Positions 26,753-35,021 of a DNA stretch of 64,000 bases are shown here, in pieces. The position numbers were made by a program, and so were the translations under genes. This stretch comes from Glaciecola sp028401415 (GTDB taxonomy: Bacteria; Pseudomonadota; Gammaproteobacteria; Enterobacterales; Alteromonadaceae). How positions within the stretch are numbered: the first letter of the stretch is position 1; each line of letters starts with the position of its first letter. The notes under the pieces were generated by a model. It ran no database searches, was not told where the DNA came from, and saw nothing but the letters and a program-made list of their open reading frames with translations. The stretch covers positions 1,302,001 to 1,366,000 of the forward strand of contig NZ_CP171821.2 in assembly GCF_028401415.2 (NCBI RefSeq), in the 5' to 3' direction.

Positions 26753-27625
26753 TCAATCAAGTTTTAACTCAGGGTCAGAGTACGAGGTATCAATCTCGAA
26801 GCCCTGCTCTTCAAGCATCACCTCTTTTTTGTGGCGTTGGTCAAGAAGCTCTTGAAGCTTGCTGGGAAATGCAGACTTTACGTTATCCATTTCATCTGAT
26901 GGTAGCTCCAGTTTAGCAAGTTGTTGGCCATCCATAATTTCGTAGCGGAAAAAATAGCCGCTGGGTTTATCCAAATCAAGGCGAGTGTTGTCTCTTATAA
27001 AACTGATGAAGACAAACATGCCATCTGCATACATTCGCCACTTTTGACTATCGACCTTCATCCATTGTTCAAGTGTCAAACGATATTCTAGCGGCATTGT
27101 ATAAAATGAATCTTTTTCGAGTGCATATTTCACCCCTTCTTGTGAAGTAAGCCTGGCGTCAGAAAAGTTTCTGAAGTTCCGCCAGCCCAATTCCTGCATT
27201 TTTTGTAAAAAATCCATAAACCTTATGCGGGCTTCATCATGACTAATATCGCTTTGCGAGGCCATACCGCCACTAATGTTAAAGGTATATATTCCCCTAT
27301 CAGGTTTACTCAATTGATAGGATCCCATAACACCAAGGCTGTTTTCGATGGTGAAACTGTACTTGCTATGATCCACATAAACGGATCCACGATCATCACT
27401 GGGCCAGTCAATTTGATAAAAATTGACGCCAGCGGGTTGCGCGTCTACAGCTTTCTCTTCGTCTAGCTCATTTACCCTGATGAACTTCTCTGGTGGCATT
27501 TTTAATTCAATAAATGCTTCTTGCTTGATGTTCATGCTCGCTTCCTCACTCGAAGATGAATAAAAAATCAAAGCAGCAACGATAACGCTAAACATCATCA
27601 TACTGACTTTTATATAAGTTGACAT
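26753..27625 (-). CDS. Exported/membrane-anchored protein, candidate immunity
   Basis: About 290 residues from the ATG at 27625, which follows the upstream stop by ten bases. The start MSTYIKVSMMMFSVIVAALIFY is a signal anchor or uncleaved signal peptide, so the rest is periplasmic. The mature part begins with a FIELKMPPEKF segment, has YSFTIENSLGVMGSYQL and DFLQKMQELGWRNF, and ends in an acidic helix. No family recognised. It is the last gene of a three-gene unit PAAR -> unknown -> this protein, the standard PAAR/effector/immunity order, so a periplasmic immunity protein is the best reading. Longer in-frame starts upstream lie inside the previous gene. Confidence 0.6.
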   Translation of the reverse strand: MSTYIKVSMMMFSVIVAALIFYSSSSEEASMNIKQEAFIELKMPPEKFIRVNELDEEKAVDAQPAGVNFYQIDWPSDDRGSVYVDHSKYSFTIENSLGVMGSYQLSKPDRGIYTFNISGGMASQSDISHDEARIRFMDFLQKMQELGWRNFRNFSDARLTSQEGVKYALEKDSFYTMPLEYRLTLEQWMKVDSQKWRMYADGMFVFISFIRDNTRLDLDKPSGYFFRYEIMDGQQLAKLELPSDEMDNVKSAFPSKLQELLDQRHKKEVMLEEQGFEIDTSYSDPELKLD

Positions 27626-27635
27626 GATGCTCAGC

Positions 27636-28685
27636 TTAGTCGGCAATTGCGCGGGTTCGTCCCGCATAATCTGAAAGGTTATACCAAGTAGCAATAGTTC
27701 TAAGCTCACCCATCATATAAGCACGCTCGGTGGACATTAGACCGTGGAATTTATTGGCTGCTGTCGTTATCCATTTCATTCTGCTATCAAAATCCTCAAC
27801 TTTCATATCATCCGGTGCTTCTGATTTCAGCCGTCCGTCCCTTATTGAGCACGAATGTGAAAACACTAATTCAAGCGCAGGCGAAAAAAACTTTGCAATT
27901 CCAAACCAGCCCTCACGCTGAAATTTTGACCAATCCGAAAACCGTTCATCTTCATATATAAGAGGCTGAAGAACTTCGTTCTGTTCATGCTGAGCAACGG
28001 CCATTAGATGTGCCATTTGCTTATCTTTTCTTTGCCGTCCATCAGACATTACTTCAACTTCGCTGGTTAGCCTAAACGCACGTTTCAAATCCGAAGATAA
28101 AGCCATATTATTAATTACAGGTAGCGAAGAATCCGCCCAAGGCATACTGTCGACGACACTTTGAATAGGTGCTTCTAAGTCTTTTGCGTCGCGCTTGTCG
28201 ATGCAAACCATCCCCTCAAAAAAGTTCTGTGGAAAGTTATTGTAAAAATAGTGCGGTGCGCTGATATCCATAAATAGCCATAAATTCCCTTTACCTAAGC
28301 CATCAGCAATGATCTTTGCATCAAATGGATCGCGTGGTATAAGACCGACAACAGCGTCGTTGCTTTTAACTCTCCAATCGTCTAAAACGCAGGCGACTGT
28401 TTTACTGGCAAAGGCTCCCAACGCCATCCAGTAATAACGCCCTATTTTACTTAAATCACCCCCCTCTTCTGTTTCCAAATAAAAACGCGCGTATGTTGCA
28501 GCTATGCGTTTGGCTCGAATTTCATACCAATCTAACAAGTCATACTCATTGTTAGCCCTACTTTCAGACATCCTTATGATTGAAAATTGCTGCGCTTTCG
28601 ACCAATAGGTTTTGCAGTTCGCAACAACCTCTTGGATTTTATCGGTATCATCGTTTACGCCTTCAGTGGCGTCGGGGCTTCCCAT
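27636..28685 (-). CDS. Candidate PAAR-associated T6SS effector, unknown family
   Basis: A 349-residue protein with no signal peptide. The ATG at 28685 has AGGAG nine bases upstream. Notable segments: AKRIAATYARFYLE, then YYWMALGAFASKTVACVL, then LWLFMDISAPHYFYNNFPQ, and near the C-terminus WFGIAKFFSPALELVFSHSC. The YARFYLE/GAFASK region faintly recalls DUF2515-type proteins, but I am not sure. No catalytic motif is evident. Its place between a PAAR protein with a C-terminal adaptor-like extension and a signal-anchored protein makes it the probable toxin of the module. It may act in the periplasm, since the putative immunity protein is exported. Confidence 0.55.
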   Translation of the reverse strand: MGSPDATEGVNDDTDKIQEVVANCKTYWSKAQQFSIIRMSESRANNEYDLLDWYEIRAKRIAATYARFYLETEEGGDLSKIGRYYWMALGAFASKTVACVLDDWRVKSNDAVVGLIPRDPFDAKIIADGLGKGNLWLFMDISAPHYFYNNFPQNFFEGMVCIDKRDAKDLEAPIQSVVDSMPWADSSLPVINNMALSSDLKRAFRLTSEVEVMSDGRQRKDKQMAHLMAVAQHEQNEVLQPLIYEDERFSDWSKFQREGWFGIAKFFSPALELVFSHSCSIRDGRLKSEAPDDMKVEDFDSRMKWITTAANKFHGLMSTERAYMMGELRTIATWYNLSDYAGRTRAIAD

Positions 28686-28728
28686 TCTCAAACTCCTTTA
28701 CGCGTCTGAGACAGACGCACCAAAATAT

Positions 28729-29316
28729 CTAATCTTTCGATTTATACTCACTAGCGTTAGCAAGCGCGACCGCTTTATCTGTTTTAATTTTTGGCCACAC
28801 AAGTTGATATTCAAATTGCTCGCCCTGCTTGGTAGAAACCACGGATGTGAGTCCATCCTGACGGCTCTTTGAGTCCGCTTGATGCCAATTATCGTCACTT
28901 GCTTGACCTTTGGGCACAACGCGATAAGGCATACCCTCAACTGGCTGACCTAGCTCGTCTATTAATTCGAAGCGCAGCGCAAAGGTATGTGTGATGGGTA
29001 TTTTTTCCACTGGCGGTGCATCGTCACCAATGAAAACATTATTTGAACCAATGATAATTTTTCCACCACAATCGATTGCATCTCCCACGCGTGCTGCTGG
29101 CTGATTGTTAATAAATACTGTTGGAGCGCCTTGTGCGATAGACCGGGGATGAGGAGGACTATTGGGTTGAGTATGAGGCGCAAGCGCGTCACCCTGTCGA
29201 GCAGCGGGTATACCGTTGATAATTACGTCGCCACTTCCTTTAATAATGGGACTGGGATGCCACGCCCCGTGGTTAGAGCCCATATCGCCCAAGCGTGCTG
29301 CTGGTTTTCCCGACAT
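28729..29316 (-). CDS. PAAR protein with C-terminal extension
   Basis: A 195-residue protein. Residues 1-~100 hold PAAR repeats: PAARLGDMGSNHG, IPAARQGDALAPH and QPAARVGDAIDCGGKI, the longer form related to DUF4150. Residues ~110-195 form a small beta-type domain beginning FALRFELIDELGQPVEGMPYRV, a sequence type often placed between PAAR and toxin modules. The ATG at 29316 has GAGGA nine bases before it; an ATG 18 bases earlier is less likely. No VgrG is adjacent, so this spike tip would use one of the VgrGs at 4-15 kb or elsewhere. The two genes that follow are the presumed effector and immunity. Confidence 0.9.
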   Translation of the reverse strand: MSGKPAARLGDMGSNHGAWHPSPIIKGSGDVIINGIPAARQGDALAPHTQPNSPPHPRSIAQGAPTVFINNQPAARVGDAIDCGGKIIIGSNNVFIGDDAPPVEKIPITHTFALRFELIDELGQPVEGMPYRVVPKGQASDDNWHQADSKSRQDGLTSVVSTKQGEQFEYQLVWPKIKTDKAVALANASEYKSKD

Positions 29317-29463
29317 TATTGCGTCCTCATGCATGTGAATATAGCTTAAGAGCTACGATGTGTTGGTAATAATATGCTGATACTTCCGTGTGTTTCATAT
29401 ATTAATACAACAAACCAGTCTTGCATAATTTTCGCTCGTTTTGATCAAGCAGTTGATGTGCGC

Positions 29464-30597
29464 TTAACGTCTCAGCTCCGGCGGGATGGTAAAGTCTTTC
29501 TTAAGCTTTTTAGGACGCTTTCCTTTACCTGATTTAAATGCTTTCAATTGATAGACATAAGCCAAAATTTGCGCCACTGCCATAAACAGCTTTTGTGGCA
29601 CTTCGTGGTTGACTTCGGTCGAATAGTAAATCGCACGCGCAAGTGCTGGCGACTCAACAATGGGAACGTCGTGAGCGTTGGCAATTTTACGAATGTGCAT
29701 TGCCAGCTCATCTAAACCTTTCGCGACCACAACAGGTGCGCGAGTGCCATCTTGCTCATATTGAATCGCTATTGAGTAATGGGTTGGGTTGGTAACAATG
29801 ACATCGGCTTTTGGCACCTCTTGCATCATGCGATTCGCCGACGCTTGATATTGCAGTTTACGAACGCGGCCTTTTACGAGAGGGTCACCCTCTGCATTTT
29901 TGCGCTCGTCTTTGACTTCCTGCAAGGTCATTTTCATTTCTTCGTTGTGCTTATGATTCTGATAAGGGACATCAATTAGCGCAATCGGTATCATTGCCGC
30001 GCAAAGCAGTAAAAACGCCCATTCAATCATATCGATTGCATGAAAGAGATTAAGCGGATATAGCTCAATGTCTAAATGCAGTGCTTCATCTTTGAAGATC
30101 ACGAGTGCCAAATAGGCCATGAAAATCACCACTAATACTTTGGCAATACCTTTTAACAATTCAACCAAGGCTTCAGTGCCGAACATTCGCTTGAAACCTT
30201 TTAGTGGCGACATTTTGCTTGCTTTAGGACCAGCCGCTTCCCAAGAGAAGTTATACCCCCCCATTGCAATGCTGCCATACACACCGCCAATCAACGAGAT
30301 GATCATAAAAATAAGCAGTGGACCTGCGCTTTCCATGACAGACATATCCAAAATTTGGAACATGTGATCAAGGTCATAAGTTTCGTCTCTGGAGAGCGTA
30401 AACGCGCGTTTGGTGATGGTATACATGGCGCTGGCAATTTGAGAGCCCACCGCGATTAAGGCAACCGCGCTGGCAAGCAAGACGAACGCAGTCGATAATT
30501 CTTTGCTGCGCGCAACCTGCCCTTTCTTGCGGGCATCCTCGAGTTTTTTGGGTGTGGGTTCTTCTGTTTTTTCCTGAGCGGATTCATTTTCAGCCAT
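29464..30597 (-). CDS. flhB: Flagellar export switch protein FlhB
   Basis: A 377-residue FlhB: charged N-terminus with EKTEEPTPKKLEDARKKG, four hydrophobic segments over residues ~30-210, and a cytoplasmic domain with the autocleavage motif NPTH at N270-H273. Cleavage there changes substrate specificity from hook to filament export, in partnership with FliK (35022-37415). It is the last gene of the fliK-to-flhB transcript; fliR ends 20 bases upstream. Unusually, flhA does not follow; the next gene downstream is separated by 130 bases and belongs to the T6SS effector module. Confidence 0.97.
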   Translation of the reverse strand: MAENESAQEKTEEPTPKKLEDARKKGQVARSKELSTAFVLLASAVALIAVGSQIASAMYTITKRAFTLSRDETYDLDHMFQILDMSVMESAGPLLIFMIISLIGGVYGSIAMGGYNFSWEAAGPKASKMSPLKGFKRMFGTEALVELLKGIAKVLVVIFMAYLALVIFKDEALHLDIELYPLNLFHAIDMIEWAFLLLCAAMIPIALIDVPYQNHKHNEEMKMTLQEVKDERKNAEGDPLVKGRVRKLQYQASANRMMQEVPKADVIVTNPTHYSIAIQYEQDGTRAPVVVAKGLDELAMHIRKIANAHDVPIVESPALARAIYYSTEVNHEVPQKLFMAVAQILAYVYQLKAFKSGKGKRPKKLKKDFTIPPELRR

Positions 30598-30616
30598 GCT
30601 GTTTCAAACGCCCCCT

Positions 30617-31393
30617 TTAGCAGGTCAATAGAAGCTTGCACATAAACTCTTGTGCACGGCCCCATTGAAGGTTGAAGTGATATACCTGGTTCGACAGCGT
30701 GATCCAGATAACGACTAGGCCCATAATTTGTGCAATGGCAAAACCCAAGCTGAAAATATTAAGTTGAGGAGCAGCTTTGGTCATAACCCCAAAGGCCAGG
30801 TTTACGATAAGCAGCGATACAATCGGGGCTAAGGAAATTGTCACCGCAGATACAAACATCCAACCCGCCCAGTGTGCAATCTGCTTAAATTGCTCACCTG
30901 TCCACCATGGGCCGTCAATGGGAAAAGCATCAAAACTAATCACAATCATATTGATCATTAATAGATGACCATCGACCGTCCAAAAAATCAAGGTTGCGAG
31001 TATCAGATAAAACTGACCGACGGCAGGAACGTTAATACCATTTATCGGATCGACAATTGACGCAAATCCCAAACCCGTCTGCATCGCGATTATTTGACCC
31101 GCTAACACAAAAGTATTAATCACCATCATGGAGATAAATCCAATCGCAAGCCCAACAATTAATTGCTTAGCTATCTCAATGAACGTACCTAAAGACATAA
31201 TATTGTCGATGGGAACAGGGGGTAGCATGGGTACAATCATTAAGGTAAGTAAAATAGCTAACAAATTGCGCACGGGAGTGGGGATAGTTCGGGCGCTAAT
31301 GCCCACCATAGAGATGAATAAGCCAGAAATACGCATAAACGCCAGCATGTAATCGCCGATCGCATCAATGATGGTACTGCTGAGCAAATCCAT
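30617..31393 (-). CDS. fliR: Flagellar export apparatus protein FliR
   Basis: A 258-residue polytopic membrane protein with about six hydrophobic segments. Family features include the MRISGLFxSMVGI start, the RNLLAILLTLMIVPMLPP stretch, and GQIIAMQTGLGFASIVDP near residue 105. FliR joins FliP and FliQ in the helical core complex of the flagellar type III export gate. It follows fliQ by seven bases and precedes flhB by 19, consistent with one transcript. Length is normal. Confidence 0.96.
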   Translation of the reverse strand: MDLLSSTIIDAIGDYMLAFMRISGLFISMVGISARTIPTPVRNLLAILLTLMIVPMLPPVPIDNIMSLGTFIEIAKQLIVGLAIGFISMMVINTFVLAGQIIAMQTGLGFASIVDPINGINVPAVGQFYLILATLIFWTVDGHLLMINMIVISFDAFPIDGPWWTGEQFKQIAHWAGWMFVSAVTISLAPIVSLLIVNLAFGVMTKAAPQLNIFSLGFAIAQIMGLVVIWITLSNQVYHFNLQWGRAQEFMCKLLLTC

Positions 31394-31400
31394 ATATCGC

Positions 31401-31670
31401 TTAGCCCACCACGGACGGAATGCTGAGCACTAGCTCATTAGTAAAATCCATCATTTTCGCCACCATCCAATTGCCCAACCATGCAAGGGCGAGCAAGGTA
31501 ACGACCAAGCGTGGTAAAAAACTCATAGTTTGTTCATTGATGGAGGTAGCAGCTTGAAATACCGCTACCACAAGCCCGACTAATAATCCCGGCATGATAA
31601 TGGCGCTGGTGATAACCACAATTATTAGCATAGCGTTGCGCATGATTTCGACGAAGGCTTCTGGACTCAT
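31401..31670 (-). CDS. fliQ: Flagellar export apparatus protein FliQ
   Basis: An 89-residue protein with two transmembrane helices, the standard FliQ size, starting MSPEAFVEIMRNAMLII and containing GLVVAVFQAATSINEQTMSF. The ATG at 31670 has GGGAG upstream and lies one base after the fliP stop; a longer frame reaching upstream into fliP is not the real start. FliQ packs around the FliP/FliR core of the export gate. Confidence 0.96.
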   Translation of the reverse strand: MSPEAFVEIMRNAMLIIVVITSAIIMPGLLVGLVVAVFQAATSINEQTMSFLPRLVVTLLALAWLGNWMVAKMMDFTNELVLSIPSVVG

Positions 31671-31671
31671 G

Positions 31672-32442
31672 TCAAACTCCCATCCCAAAGCTCGTCGCCA
31701 GTGTGCCAAAAATCAAATTCCAACCATCCACTAATACAAACAACATCAGCTTGAAAGGTAAGGACACAATCATGGGGGATAACATCATCATACCCATGGC
31801 CATCAAAATAGACGCAACGACCAAATCTAATATTAAAAACGGAATAAAGAGCATGAACCCGATTTGAAAGGCGGTTTTTAATTCACTGGTGACAAAAGCG
31901 GGAATCAAAACGGTCATCGGTACTTGCTCGGGTGAATCAAACTGTCCCTCATAACCCCCTATGCGTACAAAGGTTTCTAAGTCGGTCATGCGAGTTTGGC
32001 TTAGCATAAATTGACGCATAGGTTCTTTTGCGGCTTCAAAGGCCTCAAGGGATGTCATCTCTTCGTTTAAATAGGGCTGAAGCGCAGTTTCATTCATTTT
32101 TTCAAACACGGGCGCCATAATAAACATGGATAAGAACAAACTAACGCCGATGAGTATTTGATTGGATGGGGACTGCTGCAAACCAATGGCTTGACGCAAT
32201 ATCGACAGCACAATAATAATTCTTGTGAAGGATGTCATCATCATAACAAAAGCAGGAATAAGGCTGAGCGCGGTCATGATAAACAGCGCCTGCAAGGTCA
32301 TTGAGTATTCTTGTGAACCGTCATCATTTGTGGTGACCGTTACCGCAGAAATGCCCTGCTGTGCTAGTACATCGGAACTAAATCCTAAAAGCATTACAAG
32401 TAAAATGAGGAGCTTGAGCACCCATGCGTATTTATTCATCAT
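31672..32442 (-). CDS. fliP: Flagellar export gate protein FliP
   Basis: A 256-residue protein with a cleavable-looking signal peptide (LLILLVMLLGFSSDVLA), as FliP proteins have, followed by transmembrane helices. Motifs: TSFTRIIIVLSILRQAIGLQQSPSNQ near residue 70 and LDLVVASILMAMGMMMLSP near 210. FliP forms the pentameric core of the export channel. Its start overlaps the end of fliO by 11 bases and its stop is one base before fliQ, indicating translational coupling. Confidence 0.97.
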   Translation of the reverse strand: MMNKYAWVLKLLILLVMLLGFSSDVLAQQGISAVTVTTNDDGSQEYSMTLQALFIMTALSLIPAFVMMMTSFTRIIIVLSILRQAIGLQQSPSNQILIGVSLFLSMFIMAPVFEKMNETALQPYLNEEMTSLEAFEAAKEPMRQFMLSQTRMTDLETFVRIGGYEGQFDSPEQVPMTVLIPAFVTSELKTAFQIGFMLFIPFLILDLVVASILMAMGMMMLSPMIVSLPFKLMLFVLVDGWNLIFGTLATSFGMGV

Positions 32443-32971
32443 GGCTGGCTCCTTTTTGTGCCTTCTCTTTATTTTTAGATGAGCCGCCCGTTATGGATTG
32501 CGCCATGGCCTGCACTAGCTTTTGTTGAAACCCAGCTTTGCCATCGAGCATCGGTGCTTTGGTATTGGTTTCAAGAGGCGTGCTCAGTGTGGATAGATGA
32601 TTGATGTTGTGCGCGGTTATACCGAGCAAGTGCTGCTCATCACCCACCTCTATCACCATGATTTTTTCTTTTGCGCCCGCCATCATGCTCGCAACGACTT
32701 TCATTTGACCGTTTCCAGCTTGAGTGACATTAAATCGACGCATGATGTAAGCAAGCGCAAAAATAATGGCGATCACTAATAGAAGAGATAGGAAAATGGA
32801 TATGAAGGATGACATACCGCCGAACTCGCCGGCGCTGTTGCTGGAAGTTTCTTGAGCCTGTACCGGTAGCCAGATGAGGCTTAAGAACAGGGCGTAAGCC
32901 CCTGTTCTTAATGAGTTTTTAAATACTTTTCTATTTAAGCTTTTTGATTCTCTCGACTTGACTAATAACAT
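32432..32971 (-). CDS. fliO: Flagellar assembly protein FliO
   Basis: A 179-residue bitopic protein with a signal-like hydrophobic segment (ALFLSLIWLPVQAQ), then a transmembrane helix IFLSLLLVIAIIFALAYIMRRF, then the FliO motif region VASMMAGAKEKIMVIEVGDEQHLLGIT. FliO stabilises FliP during export-gate assembly. The ATG at 32971 overlaps fliN by 41 bases; a later non-ATG start (TTG near the fliN stop) cannot be excluded. The C-terminus is basic. Confidence 0.9.
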   Translation of the reverse strand: MLLVKSRESKSLNRKVFKNSLRTGAYALFLSLIWLPVQAQETSSNSAGEFGGMSSFISIFLSLLLVIAIIFALAYIMRRFNVTQAGNGQMKVVASMMAGAKEKIMVIEVGDEQHLLGITAHNINHLSTLSTPLETNTKAPMLDGKAGFQQKLVQAMAQSITGGSSKNKEKAQKGASHDE

Positions 32972-33362
32972 CCGTTAACCGAATCCCAAATTTATCGTTG
33001 ATGACCACTACCTCCCCATGAGCAATCAACGTGCCATTTACTAAAACATCTAATGGCTCTCCGGCAACTCGGTCCAACTCAACTACAGACCCTTGATTTA
33101 ACTGTAATAAATTTCGAATACTAATATTGGTTCGGCCGACTTCCATCGATATAGTGACCGGAATATCTAAAATTGTATCGAGCTTTTTCTGATCAGTCGC
33201 ACTGACTGGATCGCTTTCACTTAACTCATCAAGCTCAGCCGTTTGCACTTCATCAAGTAGGGCGTCGGCGTCAACATTTGCATCGCTCTCGCCTGCTTCA
33301 GCCTGAGCCTGCTCGGCCATTGCTTCGCCCCATGCGTCCAAATCATCGTTTTCATCGCTCAT
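32931..33362 (-). CDS. fliN: Flagellar switch protein FliN
   Basis: A 143-residue protein. An acidic N-terminal region (residues 1-65) precedes the SpoA domain: LDIPVTISMEVGRTNISIRNLLQLNQGSVVEL, then GEPLDVLVNGTLIAHGEVVVINDKFGIRLTDV. FliN forms the bottom of the C-ring with FliM and docks the export ATPase complex through FliH. It starts two bases after the fliM stop. Confidence 0.97.
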   Translation of the reverse strand: MSDENDDLDAWGEAMAEQAQAEAGESDANVDADALLDEVQTAELDELSESDPVSATDQKKLDTILDIPVTISMEVGRTNISIRNLLQLNQGSVVELDRVAGEPLDVLVNGTLIAHGEVVVINDKFGIRLTDVISQVERIKKLK

Positions 33363-33364
33363 TT

Positions 33365-34444
33365 TTACTTCCTCACTAAAATTTTGTCTAAGTCCTCTTC
33401 GAGCACTTGTAACTCTGAATCACTGTCAATCTTCTTACCGCCTTTGGTGAAGGAGTTAAGCTCTGTTTTCACCGAAACCGGTCGCGGTATCTTGCTGGTT
33501 ATTTGCAGGGCTAGAGCATCACGAGAACGACCCATTTTGGCTCTAAATGAAGGCAAATCTTCAATCGAAACGGTTACCGTTTCTGGCATATGAATCGGAA
33601 TAATATCGCCTTCTTCGTAATTCATTAGCTGTTCTAAGGTCACTTCTACATCTAAGAAATGCGTGCTTAAATCTACCTCAACGTCCATAATCTCGTCGCG
33701 CAGTGCTTTACTCCATCTGAAGTCGGTATCTTCTTTGTCAGTTTGTACACCCGCGTCCAAGGTATCTCGTATCGGTTCAAGCATAGAGTAAGGTAGCGAC
33801 ACGTGGAAATCACCGCCGCCGCCGTCAAGCTCGATATGAAATGAGCTGATAACCACCACTTCCGTTGGCGATACAATGTTCGCCATTGCTGGGTTGACTT
33901 CCGAATCTAAATACTCAAACGACACGTCCATCACTGGCGCCCACGCTTCTTTATAATCCTCAAAGATCAGTTTAAGCAGCATTTGAATAATGCGACGTTC
34001 GGTGGGGGTAAATTCTCTACCCTCAATTTTCGCATGGTAGCGACCGTCTCCGCCAAAGAAATTATCCACCATGATAAACACTAAGCGGGCTTCCATAGTA
34101 ATAAGACCGGTGCCTTTTAACGGTCTAAATCTAACCATGTTAAGACTGGTTGGCACAAAAAGGGTGTGGATATACTCACCAAACTTGATCATTTGAATGC
34201 CATTAATCGACACTTCTGCACTGCGACGCATCATGTTAAATAAGCTTATGCGCATATGCCTTGCAAATCGTTCGTTGACTATTTCCAAGGTTGGCATTCG
34301 ACCGCGTACAATTCGGTCTTGAGACGAAAAATCGTATTCCAGCGCCGAGCCGTCGTTTTCAATTTCATCGACTTGCTCTTCTTCAACGTCGTCTACACCA
34401 TGGAGTAGCGCGTCAATTTCGTCTTGTGATAATAAATCGCTCAC
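33365..34444 (-). CDS. fliM: Flagellar switch protein FliM
   Basis: A 359-residue FliM. It opens with the CheY-P-binding peptide (LLSQDEIDALLHGVDD), has the FliG-interacting middle domain with GRMPTLEIVNERFARHMR, and closes with a SpoA-type C-terminal domain. It connects chemotaxis signals to rotor direction. It follows fliL by 37 bases in the same transcript. Length is a little above the enteric form, as is usual in marine relatives. Confidence 0.97.
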   Translation of the reverse strand: MSDLLSQDEIDALLHGVDDVEEEQVDEIENDGSALEYDFSSQDRIVRGRMPTLEIVNERFARHMRISLFNMMRRSAEVSINGIQMIKFGEYIHTLFVPTSLNMVRFRPLKGTGLITMEARLVFIMVDNFFGGDGRYHAKIEGREFTPTERRIIQMLLKLIFEDYKEAWAPVMDVSFEYLDSEVNPAMANIVSPTEVVVISSFHIELDGGGGDFHVSLPYSMLEPIRDTLDAGVQTDKEDTDFRWSKALRDEIMDVEVDLSTHFLDVEVTLEQLMNYEEGDIIPIHMPETVTVSIEDLPSFRAKMGRSRDALALQITSKIPRPVSVKTELNSFTKGGKKIDSDSELQVLEEDLDKILVRK

Positions 34445-34481
34445 TTGGCTTCTCTATTCATTGGATATATTGCAAATTCTG

Positions 34482-34994
34482 CTACTGAATCACAAAACCG
34501 GTAAACAATACTTCTTCAATCACCGGATTTTGTTCGAGATCATTCATAACTTGTCTTACCTGCGCAGTGGATTTGCTTCTTAATTCCGCTTTGCCACCTT
34601 CAGTCACTAAGTCATCTGCATTTGACGCACTAAATACGCGAAGCAAGGTTCCCTCAATCATTGGAATATGACGCTTTGCACGCTCTTCGTTTTCACTGCC
34701 GCGTACCATCAACTGCACGTCAATTTGAACAATTCGCTCGCGAGTTGTGCCAGGCGCATTAAATTGAAACGGCCGTGGCATACCAACATACACTGCCCCA
34801 CCTGTGTTGGTCGCCATTTCTGACTCTGATGCAGCGCCATCTTGTACACTCACCTCATCTGATGCATCAGATGAGAATAGGAAAAAATATGCACCTGCAG
34901 AGCCTGCCAAGAGCACGACTACAGCGATGATGATTAACATCATTTTGCTCTTTTTCTTTTCACCCGCTGGCGCTTCTAAATCTGCCTCTGCCAT
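34482..34994 (-). CDS. fliL: Flagellar basal-body-associated protein FliL
   Basis: A 170-residue protein with a short cytoplasmic N-terminus, one transmembrane helix (MMLIIIAVVVLLAGSAGAYFFLF) and a periplasmic stomatin-like domain ending VIEEVLFTGFVIQ. FliL surrounds the stator and supports torque. It lies between fliK and fliM. An acidic, Ser/Asp-rich spacer follows the membrane helix. Confidence 0.94.
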   Translation of the reverse strand: MAEADLEAPAGEKKKSKMMLIIIAVVVLLAGSAGAYFFLFSSDASDEVSVQDGAASESEMATNTGGAVYVGMPRPFQFNAPGTTRERIVQIDVQLMVRGSENEERAKRHIPMIEGTLLRVFSASNADDLVTEGGKAELRSKSTAQVRQVMNDLEQNPVIEEVLFTGFVIQ

Positions 34995-35021
34995 GTTTTT
35001 TCCTATGTTCTCAATTTGTAC

